DNA from: Flavobacteriales bacterium
Lineage (GTDB): Bacteria > Bacteroidota > Bacteroidia > Flavobacteriales_F > PHOS-HE28
Direction: 5' to 3'
Assembly (NCBI GenBank): GCA_016703005.1
Contig: JADJCX010000006.1
Span: forward strand, 62,001 to 126,000
Length of the DNA stretch: 64,000 bases
Position 1 is the first letter of the stretch. Every line of letters begins with the position of its first letter. The notes under the pieces were generated by a model. It saw only the letters and a program-made list of their open reading frames with translations. It was not told the origin of the DNA and did not search any database. Positions 25,902-35,202 of this stretch are shown piece by piece. The position numbers were made by a program, and so were the translations under genes.

Positions 25902-28283
25902 TCAGCGCACCACCAAGCGCACTGAACTGACGGAACCGCTGCCAGCAAGCACACGGAGCGTATAGATCCCCGGTGCGATCGTTTCCATGATCCGCACCTC
26001 TGGACCTTGGATGCTCTGCGCGTCACCAACAGCTCTGCCTTGTGCGTCGAACACTTGCAGACTTCCACCGATCGCCGCCGGGGCGGATACGCTGAATGAA
26101 CCGTCGTTCGGGTTCGGCCAAACGTTCACTGGGAAGGCGATCAGTTCCGCCACTCCGGCACCGCTCAGTTCCTCAACCTCGAACTTGTCCAGACCCCCTT
26201 CGACCAAGTGGCCAGGTGCCTCATCCGCGATGCTCACGATCAATCGCATAGTGGCCGTTGGCGCCAGCAATGCCCAGTTGTTCCAGTTGCGCACAACCCA
26301 AGTGCCCATGCCAGGGTTCCCATCATCGACGAGGTCGATGATCACCGTATCGATACCGTTGCTCAGGGATACGACCATCTCGTCGTTCACGGCACCTTGG
26401 CCACCGTCGTTGAAGAACCAGCGGGCGTAGCGCAACGATGGCGACATGTAACCCGATAGGTCGAAGACCGGACCGGTCAAGGTGGTGGTTCCGTCGTCCA
26501 CGTCGTCGTCACCGGCCCCACCGCCACCATTACCGGTGATGTATGCTTTGTCGCTGCAATCGTTGTTCACGTCCACATCGCTGTTGCACGGATCGCCCTG
26601 GTAGGCTGTTCCCTCGGGTTCCACTCGCTCCCATGCACCTGAGTTGGCATCACCGGCTTCATTCCATCCAAAATCGAAAGTGAAGTCGTCGTACCAACCC
26701 ACCGGAAGTTCTACGGTGATCAAGCCACTGTTCTGATCAAGCTGCTGCACCGGCAAGCAAACCGTGACATGTCCCCAATGACCAGCTGTAACCACGTAGT
26801 TACCGGCGAACATGGCCGGTACAATGAAGTTGCCACTGGCATCAGTTGTGGCTGTGTAGGTGAAGTCCTCGCCCTGCAATTGCACATCGGCGCCTTCGAT
26901 CGGCGTGTTCGTCGTTTCCTCAATTACCTGACCGCCGTACGCGAACGGCACGAGAGGGATCAACTGGACATCCAAAATTGTCACCTGACCGTTCACCAAT
27001 TGCACCCCGGTCACCGTCTGGTCCAAGTAGCCAAGGGCCGTGATCGTAACATCATAACTGCCTGCGGTATGGTAACCCGTGGCATACGTACCATCGATCA
27101 AGGTGCTGTCCGTGATGTTCGTCGACACGAGCGTCAGTTGAGCATTGAATACCGGCGCTGAGGTCTGCTGGTTGGTCACTGTTCCTTCCAACCAACAAGC
27201 CGGGTTGTAAGTGGGGCCGAGAATAAAGAGGCCCTCCTCGATATCGCTGGCCAATATGCGTCCACTGGGCAGATACGGGAACACGCCCCAGCATCCATTG
27301 AACCCACCTCCGCTGAAGTTGGGCGACGTATCGTAGTGGCCGACCTCTACCACATTGTGCGGATCACTTACGTCGTGGATCGTGACCCCGAACGTGTAGT
27401 AACTGGTCACCACATTGTCATGCAACCAGTAGGTATTGTGTGGAATGGCATCGCTGCCGGGGTTGCTCTGTGCCCTGTCGATCTCTTGGATGTTCTGGGG
27501 ATCACTGATGTCGTAGCTGCCGATGTATGCATCATCCCGCTCGTCGGTGGTGAAGATGAAATCGCGGCTGTCGTCGGTCCACAGGTTGTGCGTGAATTCG
27601 CTCGGGGTGAGTTGTGTACCGAGCAACACCGGGTTCTGGGGATCGCTCACGTCAACGATGCTCATGAAGCCATCGTAGACGTGTGCACCGTAGAACGTAT
27701 CGCCGTGCGCATAGCTGTCGTGCACGTACCAGTCATCGTAGGTACCCACTTGCACAGGGGCCATCGGATCCTGCGTCAGGTCGTACATGATCACGCCTCC
27801 ATTGCCCACGTCACTTCCGTTCAGGTACAACCGCCCTATCGCTTCATCAATGAACAATGAATGCATCGTCTGCCACGTGAACGAACTGTCCACGATGGCG
27901 GGCAGGTTGGTGTTGCCCGGCAGTGGCGACAGATCGATGATGCTCAATCCCCAATCCGCCTCAGTGGTGATGTACGCGTAGTCGCCATATGTCTTGATCT
28001 CGCGCCAAATGCTGGAAGGCCCCGGCATGAAGAAGACCTCGAACGGGTTCGCCGGGTCAGTGACATCCACAATACTGATACCGCCGGACATCGGTGCTCC
28101 GGTCCCGTTGACACCTACGATCGCGTACTCGTTGCCCACTTCATCAGCATAACCCCACAGGTTGCTGAGGTTGCTGTTACGCAATGCCTGATAATCGACC
28201 TGGCCCAGCAGGTCGAGGTTGTAGTTCTGGGCGGTAGCGCAGCCGATGAGCAGACCGGTGAGCAATGTGGTAACGAGACGCAT
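25902..28283 (-). CDS. T9SS-exported choice-of-anchor B family protein (paralogue 1)
   Basis: 793 residues from the ATG at 28283 (MRLVTTLLTGLLIGCATAQN, signal peptide). Residues about 20-365 form a propeller built from LVIVD-type repeats (GGISIVDVTDPANPFEV, YDGFMSIVDVSDPQNPVLLG, YIGSYDISDPQNIQEI) typical of 'choice-of-anchor B' proteins. Two carboxypeptidase-regulatory-like domains follow (about 370-530), then a jelly-roll/MAM-like region with an Asp-rich loop. The C-terminus is a T9SS type A sorting domain (VWPNPNDGSFSVSAPAA...GIYTLRVLAGSG...RLVVR), so it crosses the outer membrane. The function on the surface is unknown. It is a tandem duplicate of the next gene. Confidence 0.85.
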   Translation of the reverse strand: MRLVTTLLTGLLIGCATAQNYNLDLLGQVDYQALRNSNLSNLWGYADEVGNEYAIVGVNGTGAPMSGGISIVDVTDPANPFEVFFMPGPSSIWREIKTYGDYAYITTEADWGLSIIDLSPLPGNTNLPAIVDSSFTWQTMHSLFIDEAIGRLYLNGSDVGNGGVIMYDLTQDPMAPVQVGTYDDWYVHDSYAHGDTFYGAHVYDGFMSIVDVSDPQNPVLLGTQLTPSEFTHNLWTDDSRDFIFTTDERDDAYIGSYDISDPQNIQEIDRAQSNPGSDAIPHNTYWLHDNVVTSYYTFGVTIHDVSDPHNVVEVGHYDTSPNFSGGGFNGCWGVFPYLPSGRILASDIEEGLFILGPTYNPACWLEGTVTNQQTSAPVFNAQLTLVSTNITDSTLIDGTYATGYHTAGSYDVTITALGYLDQTVTGVQLVNGQVTILDVQLIPLVPFAYGGQVIEETTNTPIEGADVQLQGEDFTYTATTDASGNFIVPAMFAGNYVVTAGHWGHVTVCLPVQQLDQNSGLITVELPVGWYDDFTFDFGWNEAGDANSGAWERVEPEGTAYQGDPCNSDVDVNNDCSDKAYITGNGGGGAGDDDVDDGTTTLTGPVFDLSGYMSPSLRYARWFFNDGGQGAVNDEMVVSLSNGIDTVIIDLVDDGNPGMGTWVVRNWNNWALLAPTATMRLIVSIADEAPGHLVEGGLDKFEVEELSGAGVAELIAFPVNVWPNPNDGSFSVSAPAAIGGSLQVFDAQGRAVGDAQSIQGPEVRIMETIAPGIYTLRVLAGSGSVSSVRLVVR

Positions 28284-28308
28284 GGAGCAACAAGGGTTTG
28301 AAGGCGGC

Positions 28309-28316
28309 CGAATGTA
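28309..28316 (-). promoter_or_regulatory. -7-like element for choice-of-anchor B paralogue 1
   Basis: Minus-strand TACATTCG (TAnnTTYG), 25 bases upstream of the ATG at 28283. It lies in the 105-bp gap between the two paralogues, so paralogue 1 may have its own promoter. Confidence 0.4.
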
Positions 28317-28388
28317 GGCGACCAAAGCCCCCTCCGCCCCACCTCCCCTTGGTAAGTCGTGGAACGCTATCCCTGAGAGCTCGTTGAG

Positions 28389-30770
28389 CTATTCCACGAT
28401 CAGTCTCGTCGTAGCCACTGCTCCATCATTGGAGCGCACATTCAGCAGGTACACGCCGGCATCGAGGCCCGTGCTGATCGACGCAGCGCCCGAGAAGAGC
28501 TTGAAGTGCGCGACCTCCCGCCCTTGCAGGTCGGTTATCGCAACGATCACCTCACCCGTTACATCCACCGCCAAGGTGAATGCACCATCGTTCGGATTCG
28601 GCCAAAGGTGGAGGCCCAACTGCGGTGCGACTTCCGCAACAGCATCGGCAACATCCTCCCGGACCTCGAACGCGTCGAAGGCACATTCTAGTACATGGCT
28701 GCCGATGTCGTTCGGTTTGTGCGCACGTACTACCCATTGCATATCGGCGGCAGGCTGCACCACGTCAGCGATCACCACGCTATCCGCCGTCCAAAGGCTC
28801 ATGCTCTGGTTCGGGTGGATGGAGGAGATGAAGTGATCGGTTCCACCGGTGCGCAGGAAAAAGGTCAGCGAATCATCCACGGTGCCATTGAGCGAACCAT
28901 CGAAGTACCAATACTGCCAGGCGACAAGCGGGTTGTTGAACCCCGTGGCATCGAACATTGGCGATACAAGAACCGTCTCTCCGTTCTGCACATCGTTCAA
29001 CCCGATATCGGGGCCATTGCCGGTGAGGTAACACAGGTCTGCACAGTCGTCTTGCACGTCTTCTTCCGGTTGGATCTCGAACCCTTGGATCTCCTGACCG
29101 ACCGGTTCAGCACGTTCCCATTGCCCTTCAACCGCAGTGCTGTTCACTGTCCATCCTAAGCCGAGTGCGAAGTCATCACTGTAACCGGGCTGCACGGCGA
29201 TGGAGATCGGTGATGAAGCATCGTCGATCAGCGCAGGCGCCAAGCAGCTCGTACGCCAGCCCCAAGCACCGGCCACCACTTCATACGTATCCTCGTACAT
29301 CGCAGGCAGGGTGAAGTTCCCGGAGGCATCGCACTGCACATTGAAATTGTATTGATCGCTGTACAAGCGCACCAAGGCATTGGGCACGCCGAGCGTGGTC
29401 ACCGCATCGGTGACGGAACCCGAGTAGGAGAACGTTGCCAATGGCACCATCTGCGCGTCCTGGACCGTGATCGTTCCGTTCGACAGGACCACACCTGTGA
29501 TCGTAAGGTCAGCGTAGCCGATCGCGGTGAGCAGAACATCGTATGTGCCTGCACTATGGTAGCCGCTGGTATACGTTCCATCGATGCCGGTAATGTCGGA
29601 GACACCCGTGCCCACAATGGATACTTGCACGCCATTCACGGGCTGTGTGGTGTTCTGATCCGTGATGATGCCTTCCAACCAGCACGCGCTTGTATAGGTA
29701 ACACAAAGCACCCGCAAGCCACCTTCAATGTCGCTGATGAGCAAATTGGTGCTCGGCAGGAACGGGTAAACGCCCCAAGCTCCGCTGAAGCCGTTGCCCG
29801 TTGAAGGCGATGTATCGAAGTGCCCCACTTCAACCAGGTTCTCCGGGCGGCTGGCATCGTAGACCACGCAGCCGAAGGTGTAGTAACTCGTTACCAGATA
29901 GTCGTTCAGCCAATATGTGTTGTGCGGGATGGCACCGCTGCCACCATCGCTGCGCAGCCTGTCCAACTCCTGAATGTTCCCCAAGTCGCTGATGTCGTAG
30001 CTCCCGACATAGGCGTTGGTCACTTCATCGGTTGTGAACATGTGATCGCCGGTATCGTCCAACCACACATTGTGGCTGAAGTTGCTCGGTGTGTTCTGGC
30101 TGCCGAGCAGCACGGGGTTCTGGGGGTCGCTGACATTCACGACAGTGATGAAGCCATCATAGATGTGAGCCGCATAGAGCGTATCGCCCCGGACGAAACT
30201 GTCGTGGCAGTAATACGGGTCGTACTCACCGATCTCCACAGGGTTCATCGGGTCCTGCGTCAGATCGTAGATGATCACGCCGCCATTGCCGCGGTTGCTT
30301 CCGTGGATGTACAAGCGGCCAGCGGCCTCGTCGATGAACAAGGAGTGTGAACTGATCCAGCCATTCCCCACGAACACGTTCACAGGTAGCACCGTGCTCT
30401 GCGGCAAAGGCGATAGATCGACGATGAGCAAGCCCGCACTCGCTTCCGTGGTCACGTAGGCGTAGTCGCCGTAGGTCTTGATCTCGCGCCAATCGCTGTT
30501 GGCCCCGTTGAAGAAGGCGACTTCCACCGGTACGGCCGGATCCGTGACATCCACAACGGCCAAGCCGCCAGTGTTCGTTTGGTTCGGATCGCCGTTCACA
30601 CCGATCAACGCGTACTCGTTGCCGAGGTCGTCCACATATCCCCAAATGTTGCTGAGGTTGCTGTTGTGGGTGCTCTGGTAGTCGATGTCGCCCAGCAGGC
30701 TCATGTTCACTTGCGCATTCGCGGCAGCGGTGGCGAGCAGTGCTGAGCATAGGAATATGCGTGCGGTCAT
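28389..30770 (-). CDS. T9SS-exported choice-of-anchor B family protein (paralogue 2)
   Basis: 793 residues from the ATG at 30770 (MTARIFLCSALLATAAANAQ, signal peptide), exactly the length of paralogue 1 and with the same domain order. The LVIVD propeller has GGLAVVDVTDPAVPVEV, YDGFITVVNVSDPQNPVLLG and YVGSYDISDLGNIQEL. Two regulatory-like beta domains follow (CWLEGIITDQNTTQPVNGVQVSI..., FSYSGSVTDAVTTLGVPNALV), then an Asp-rich jelly-roll and a T9SS type A tail (LWPNPNDGAFTLAVDV...GVYLLNVRS). The N-terminal propeller is much better conserved between the two copies than the C-terminal half. A longer frame upstream to 30917 lacks a signal peptide and is rejected. Confidence 0.85.
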   Translation of the reverse strand: MTARIFLCSALLATAAANAQVNMSLLGDIDYQSTHNSNLSNIWGYVDDLGNEYALIGVNGDPNQTNTGGLAVVDVTDPAVPVEVAFFNGANSDWREIKTYGDYAYVTTEASAGLLIVDLSPLPQSTVLPVNVFVGNGWISSHSLFIDEAAGRLYIHGSNRGNGGVIIYDLTQDPMNPVEIGEYDPYYCHDSFVRGDTLYAAHIYDGFITVVNVSDPQNPVLLGSQNTPSNFSHNVWLDDTGDHMFTTDEVTNAYVGSYDISDLGNIQELDRLRSDGGSGAIPHNTYWLNDYLVTSYYTFGCVVYDASRPENLVEVGHFDTSPSTGNGFSGAWGVYPFLPSTNLLISDIEGGLRVLCVTYTSACWLEGIITDQNTTQPVNGVQVSIVGTGVSDITGIDGTYTSGYHSAGTYDVLLTAIGYADLTITGVVLSNGTITVQDAQMVPLATFSYSGSVTDAVTTLGVPNALVRLYSDQYNFNVQCDASGNFTLPAMYEDTYEVVAGAWGWRTSCLAPALIDDASSPISIAVQPGYSDDFALGLGWTVNSTAVEGQWERAEPVGQEIQGFEIQPEEDVQDDCADLCYLTGNGPDIGLNDVQNGETVLVSPMFDATGFNNPLVAWQYWYFDGSLNGTVDDSLTFFLRTGGTDHFISSIHPNQSMSLWTADSVVIADVVQPAADMQWVVRAHKPNDIGSHVLECAFDAFEVREDVADAVAEVAPQLGLHLWPNPNDGAFTLAVDVTGEVIVAITDLQGREVAHFKLFSGAASISTGLDAGVYLLNVRSNDGAVATTRLIVE

Positions 30771-30899
30771 GGTTTGGAGTTTCGTATCCGGGGCACCAAG
30801 GATAAGGAGTGACGGAGCCCCGTCGGTCAACGATCGATGAACGGTTGCCTTCCACCCATGCCCGGTACAACGGACTAACACCCGAATGCGTGGCACCCA

Positions 30900-30907
30900 T
30901 ACTTTCG
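30900..30907 (+). promoter_or_regulatory. -7-like element for the universal stress protein gene
   Basis: TACTTTCG (TAnnTTYG), 38 bases upstream of the ATG at 30946, in the gap divergent from the choice-of-anchor B gene. Confidence 0.4.
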
Positions 30908-30945
30908 GCGCGTTCAACTATGTCTCCAAGCGCTACACCGACAGC

Positions 30946-31744
30946 ATGAAGCGGATCCTCTGCCCAACCGACCTCAGTAGCACCGGCGATCACGCCATCG
31001 ACACTGCGGCGAGCATCGCCTCTCGGGCCGGTGCCTCGCTGGCCGTTCTTCACGTGGTGAATGCTTCCGCAGGCCGCGACGAAGCCATGACCGACCTGGC
31101 CCAGATCGCCGCAATGCTCCGTTCGAAAGGCATCGATTGCGAAGGGGAGGTGCGCGAGGGCGACATCTTCCACGCCATTCCCGAAGCCATCGCCGCAGCG
31201 GACCATGACCTGATGGTTCTGGGCACGCACGGCCTGCGCAACCTGAAGCAGAAACTGCTTGGTGCTGATGTGCTGAAGCTGGCGCGGAAAGTGAAAGTGC
31301 CGAGCATCATTGTGCAGGAAAGGGGCTTCGGCGAACAGTTTCGAACACATTGTTATGCCCGTCGCTGGCCACAAGGATGTGAAGGGCCTGCTCGATGCTG
31401 TGTGCAGTATTGCTAAGATCCACGGCTCCGAAGTGCACGTGTTCCAAGCCATGCGGCCTATGGATCGGCCGAGCGAGCAACTGCTGAAGAACAAACGCGA
31501 CATGCTTTATCGACTTCAAGAAGAAGGCATCAAGCACATCGAGGCCAACGTTCCACCGGAAACATTCTCCGTTGGATATGCGCAGCATATCATCGGATAC
31601 GCTAAGAAGGTCGGTGCCGGATTGATCGCTGTGATCGCTGATGCTTCACCCGACATGACGCACTTGGCCGATGCCGAGAAAGAGCGCATGCTCTTCAACG
31701 ATGCTCACATCCCTGTGCTTGCGCCAGGGATGGAAGCCAAGTGA
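30946..31744 (+). CDS. tandem-domain universal stress protein, one frameshift
   Basis: Two UspA domains in one protein of about 266 residues. Domain 1: MKRILCPTDLSSTGDHAIDTAA...LAVLHVVNA, then DHDLMVLGTHGLRNLKQKLLGADVLKLARKVKVPSIIVQE. The TDLS strand and the G-T-H-G...G-x-D turn give an incomplete ATP-binding G-2x-G-9x-G-(S/T) motif. Domain 2, in another frame, begins SFEHIVMPVAGHKDVKGLLDAV and ends HIPVLAPGMEAK. Inserting one base in the GAAAGGGGC run near 31320 joins them. The frame break is probably a sequencing error. It is divergent from the choice-of-anchor B genes. Confidence 0.82.
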
Positions 31745-31863
31745 AATAGGGCGGCGTCGACTCGATGAAGAGCGATTCAAGGCAGGTGCGGAGCAAGGAA
31801 GGATGAGAAAACCACCGGTGCAGAGGCTCAATGTTTGTTGCACTATTGCTTTCAGAGCACTTT

Positions 31864-32226
31864 TCAGAGACCCGGCCGTGCGGAGCGTTCAATTTCAAGA
31901 CAGTGATCGACGTACGCTCGTAAGCTGGGTTGGTAGGGTTCAAATTGCATGACCTCATGGTCATACATGCGAACGCCCTCATACATCCCTGACTTTGATA
32001 CCACATAGTCGTTGCCGAAACCATCTCGGCCAATGATCCATTCATCATCTGGCCAACCAAGCACACCTGGCACCCATTCCATCGTTTGAGCCCGAACCTC
32101 ACGATTCCAGCCTTCTAACTTTCTATAGTCAGTAACCAAGGCCCATGCTGCATGGCTATGCTCGTCGAATGAAGAAGCACCCTCTTTCATCAACCAACTG
32201 GCAATCTGCTCAGTGACTTCTCGCAT
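31864..32226 (-). CDS. SMI1/KNR4 (SUKH)-like protein
   Basis: 120 residues beginning MREVTEQIASWLMKEG. The segments WVPGVLGWPDDEWIIGRDGFGNDYVVSKSGMYEGVRMYDHEVMQF match the SUKH pattern, with a W-x-I-G-x-D-G-x-G-x-x-Y core and a conserved acidic 'YDHE' strand. Many bacterial SUKH proteins are immunity proteins for polymorphic toxins. No toxin is adjacent: the neighbours are a stress protein and an M1 peptidase. The gene looks less GC-rich than its neighbours, which may indicate transfer. The family assignment is from pattern only. Confidence 0.6.
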   Translation of the reverse strand: MREVTEQIASWLMKEGASSFDEHSHAAWALVTDYRKLEGWNREVRAQTMEWVPGVLGWPDDEWIIGRDGFGNDYVVSKSGMYEGVRMYDHEVMQFEPYQPSLRAYVDHCLEIERSARPGL

Positions 32227-32244
32227 CGCATAAAGAGTTGTTCG

Positions 32245-34626
32245 CTACTGCCCCTTCATCTCCAACTGCTTCCTTTCCAACTGCATCGGGTTGGGCTGTC
32301 GCCACTCCCGCTCCTTGAAGATGTCGAACCGTGTAGGCACCATGCGTGGCGGCCAGCTATTGTTGTTCAGGTCGCAGTCCGCTGTTTCCAAGAAGGGGTC
32401 GAGGGTCACGCTCTTCACTTCTTTCCGCTTCACGAAGACCTTGCTCACTTCGTCGGCTGTCTTCCATAATTCAGCAGGAATGCGGTCCACTTCTTTGGTG
32501 CCGTCCACGTATTCCCATTCCAGGATCACTGGCATTACTAAGCCACCGATGTTCTTGAAGGAAAGTTCGTAGAGGTGCAGGTCCTCATTCAGCAGGGCAA
32601 GTTCCTCAGGCTTTAAATTCTTCTTCCACTTCTCGAACTCCGCCATTTCCCTTTCAGTGGCCGTCAGCGGATCGAAGCGATTGTAGAAGTCTTTGGTGCC
32701 AGGGTCGCGCTCCACCACCACTTGGGCCACATCGGTCTTGTTGCGCTCGCGGCTCAAGTCGGCCACCTCCCGTGACTTGTCCTCGCGCTTCAACTTTTCG
32801 GCCTGTTGCGGATCGCGCGGATCCATGCGCTTGTACTTCAAATTCTCGATGCTGATGTCCACGTGGTCGGTGGTGTAGAACCAGCCACGCCAGAACCAGT
32901 CGAGGTCCACGCCACTGGCATCCTCCATGGTGCGGAAGAAGTCGGCCGGTGTGGGATGTTTGAACTTCCAGCGCTCGCAATAGGTCTTGAAGGCGTGATC
33001 GAAAAGTTCGCGGCCCATCACCGTCTCGCGCAGGATATTGAGCGCCGTGCAGGGCTTGCCATAGGCGTTGTTACCGAACTGCGTCAAGCTCTCGCTATTC
33101 GTCATGATCGGTTCGATGCGCGCCTTCACCTTGCCCGGTTCCGCGTTCGGATCGCCCTTCATGTAGTCCACGATGTTGCGGGGCTTGCCGCGCCAGCTGG
33201 GATAGTCACGGTCCCACTCCTGCTCGGTGAGGTATTGCACGAAGGTGTTCAGGCCTTCATCCATCCACGTCCACTGCCGCTCATCGCTGTTGATGATCAT
33301 CGGGAAGAAGTTGTGGCCCACCTCGTGGGTGATCACGCCGATCATGCCATACTTCGTGCGTTCACTGTAGGTCCCGTCTTTCTCAGGCCTTCCGCCATTG
33401 AAGCAGATCATCGGGTACTCCATGCCGATCTTGTCGGTGTGGATGCTCTGCGCCACCGGATAGATGTAGTCGCAGGTGAACTTGCTGTACGTCTTGATCG
33501 TGTGCGCCACCACTTTGGTGCTGTACATCTCCCAGAGTGGATTGCCCTCTTTCGGGTAGAAGCTCATGCAGAGCACGTTCGTCACGTTCGGCGCGGTGCC
33601 CACGGGTTGGTTCATGCCGTCCCACATGAACTTGCGGCTATTGGCGAAGGCGACATCGCGCACGTTCGTTGCCTTGTAGGTCCATGTCTTTTTACCCGCG
33701 GACTTCTTCGCATCGGCACTCTTGGCCTCGTTCTTCTTGGCTTCATCCGGCGTTACAATGAAGACCGGTGCCGTGGCGGTGCGGGCCTTGGCCAATCGTG
33801 AACGTTGTTCGGCAGTGAGCACTGCACTTTCGTTCTGCAGCACTCCGGTGGAAGCCACCATATGGTCACCGGGCACAGTGATACTGAGCGTATAGTCACC
33901 GAAGTCCAGTGTGAACTCGCCAGCACCGAGGAACTGCTTGTGCATCCAGCCGCTGTAATCCATGTACGCGGCCATGCGCGGGTAGAACTGTGCGATGGTG
34001 TAGATGTAGTTGTCCTCCTCCGGGAAGTACTCGTAGCCGCCGCGACCGCCCACCTTCATGCGGTCGTTGATCCAGTTCCACCACTCCACCTTGAACGCAT
34101 AGGTAGCGCCCGGCGCCAACGGCTTCGGCAGATCGATACGCATCATCGTTTTGTTGATGGTATACTTCAACTTGCCACCGTTCGCATCGGTGACCGCGGT
34201 GATCTTGTAGCCGCCTTCGAAGGGTTTAACCCACTTGCTCACCTGGTCGAGGCTCACGCTGTCGCCGATGGTGCCCGTGCGGATCTGGTTCGCATCGCTG
34301 CCCGGCTCGAAGATGTTCTGGTCCAGTTGCAACCAGAGGTAATCGAGCTTGTCCGGACTTTGGTTGTGGTAGGTGATCGTTTCCTTGCCGGTGAGCTTCG
34401 GCATGGGCCCGGTGGTCTCATCGATCTCCACGCTGATGTTGTAGTCGGCCTTCATCTGCCAGTAGGCATGGCCGGGCGCGCCGCTGGCCGTGCGCTGCTC
34501 GTTGGGCGTGGGCAGTTCCTGGTCCAACTGCCGGAACTTGTCGCGGCCGTAGCGGGGTGAGTCTTGGGCAAAGGCGCTGCATGCAACAAAAGCGCAGAGG
34601 GCAACAATGGGGTGCTTGTTCAGCAT
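32245..34626 (-). CDS. M1 family metallopeptidase (secreted aminopeptidase)
   Basis: 793 residues with a signal peptide (MLNKHPIVALCAFVACSAFAQ). The N-terminal M1 beta domain carries a transglutaminase-like ISVEIDETTGPMPKLTGKETITYHN...YLWLQLDQNIF. The zinc site is HEVGH with the third ligand in WMDEGLNTFVQYLTEQEW (about residues 430-460). The usual GAMEN exopeptidase motif is replaced by a GMEYPMICFNGG segment. The C-terminal region is LKREDKSREVADLSRERNKTD plus a beta-rich tail. It probably trims peptides in the periplasm or outside the cell. There is no T9SS sorting domain at the end. It lies just downstream of the SUKH-like gene in map order and is transcribed toward it. Confidence 0.9.
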   Translation of the reverse strand: MLNKHPIVALCAFVACSAFAQDSPRYGRDKFRQLDQELPTPNEQRTASGAPGHAYWQMKADYNISVEIDETTGPMPKLTGKETITYHNQSPDKLDYLWLQLDQNIFEPGSDANQIRTGTIGDSVSLDQVSKWVKPFEGGYKITAVTDANGGKLKYTINKTMMRIDLPKPLAPGATYAFKVEWWNWINDRMKVGGRGGYEYFPEEDNYIYTIAQFYPRMAAYMDYSGWMHKQFLGAGEFTLDFGDYTLSITVPGDHMVASTGVLQNESAVLTAEQRSRLAKARTATAPVFIVTPDEAKKNEAKSADAKKSAGKKTWTYKATNVRDVAFANSRKFMWDGMNQPVGTAPNVTNVLCMSFYPKEGNPLWEMYSTKVVAHTIKTYSKFTCDYIYPVAQSIHTDKIGMEYPMICFNGGRPEKDGTYSERTKYGMIGVITHEVGHNFFPMIINSDERQWTWMDEGLNTFVQYLTEQEWDRDYPSWRGKPRNIVDYMKGDPNAEPGKVKARIEPIMTNSESLTQFGNNAYGKPCTALNILRETVMGRELFDHAFKTYCERWKFKHPTPADFFRTMEDASGVDLDWFWRGWFYTTDHVDISIENLKYKRMDPRDPQQAEKLKREDKSREVADLSRERNKTDVAQVVVERDPGTKDFYNRFDPLTATEREMAEFEKWKKNLKPEELALLNEDLHLYELSFKNIGGLVMPVILEWEYVDGTKEVDRIPAELWKTADEVSKVFVKRKEVKSVTLDPFLETADCDLNNNSWPPRMVPTRFDIFKEREWRQPNPMQLERKQLEMKGQ

Positions 34627-34631
34627 GTTGG

Positions 34632-34639
34632 CGAATGTA
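34632..34639 (-). promoter_or_regulatory. -7-like element six bases before the M1 peptidase start
   Basis: Minus-strand TACATTCG (TAnnTTYG), ending five bases before the ATG at 34626. If used, the transcript would be leaderless. Confidence 0.4.
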
Positions 34640-34692
34640 GAAGCATCCTAACGCCCCGCATGCTCCCCGCTCCTGCCCCACCTTTGTACCCC

Positions 34693-35178
34693 ATGAAAAC
34701 AGCGCTCCTCTCCTTGGGCCTGATGCTCGTTCCAGCGCCGCACGATTTCTTCGTCTCCATTCTCACCATCCGTCACAAGCCGGAAACGCAAACCCTCGAC
34801 CTGACGTGGCGGATGACGGCCCACGACATCGAGCACGCTCTCAACACCCGTGGCGAACTGAAGCTCGGCTCAGCAAATGAGCACCCCAAGGCCGACAGCC
34901 TGCTGAACCGCTATTTCATGGGACATCTCACATTGTTCCACGAGGACCGGCAGCTCGCGTGGAAATGGGTCGGCAAGGAACTCGATGGTGAAACACTCTA
35001 CTCCTACTTGCAAGTGGAAGGCGTGTACACGCCGAACGACCTGATCGTCTCGAACACGCTCCTGCAAGATGTCTTCGGCGAGCAACAGAACCTAGTGCAT
35101 GTGGAGGGCGATAAGATGCCGACGCGGTCGCATACGTTCGTGAGGGGGAGTGGGGGGTATACGTTTACATGGCCTTGA
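34693..35178 (+). CDS. DUF6702 family secreted protein
   Basis: 161 residues from the ATG at 34693 (MKTALLSLGLMLVPAPHDFFVSILTI). A short hydrophobic leader is followed by the DUF6702 pattern: HDFFVSILTIRHKPETQTLDLTWRMTAHDIEHAL, then LTLFHEDRQLAWKWVGKELDGETLYSYLQVEGV and LLQDVFGEQQNLVHVEG. This is a small Bacteroidota periplasmic family of unknown function, often encoded beside M1 peptidases, and here it is divergent from one. A CACCTTTG six bases before the start is a possible -7 element. Confidence 0.75.
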   Translation: MKTALLSLGLMLVPAPHDFFVSILTIRHKPETQTLDLTWRMTAHDIEHALNTRGELKLGSANEHPKADSLLNRYFMGHLTLFHEDRQLAWKWVGKELDGETLYSYLQVEGVYTPNDLIVSNTLLQDVFGEQQNLVHVEGDKMPTRSHTFVRGSGGYTFTWP

Positions 35179-35202
35179 TGCACTGAATAGGAGATCCCTA
35201 CA

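Noticed and set aside
30886..31416. A single-domain universal stress protein ending at 31416
   Set aside because: The end of this frame is nonsense after SIIVQE. The second Usp domain continues in another frame, so the stop is a result of the indel.
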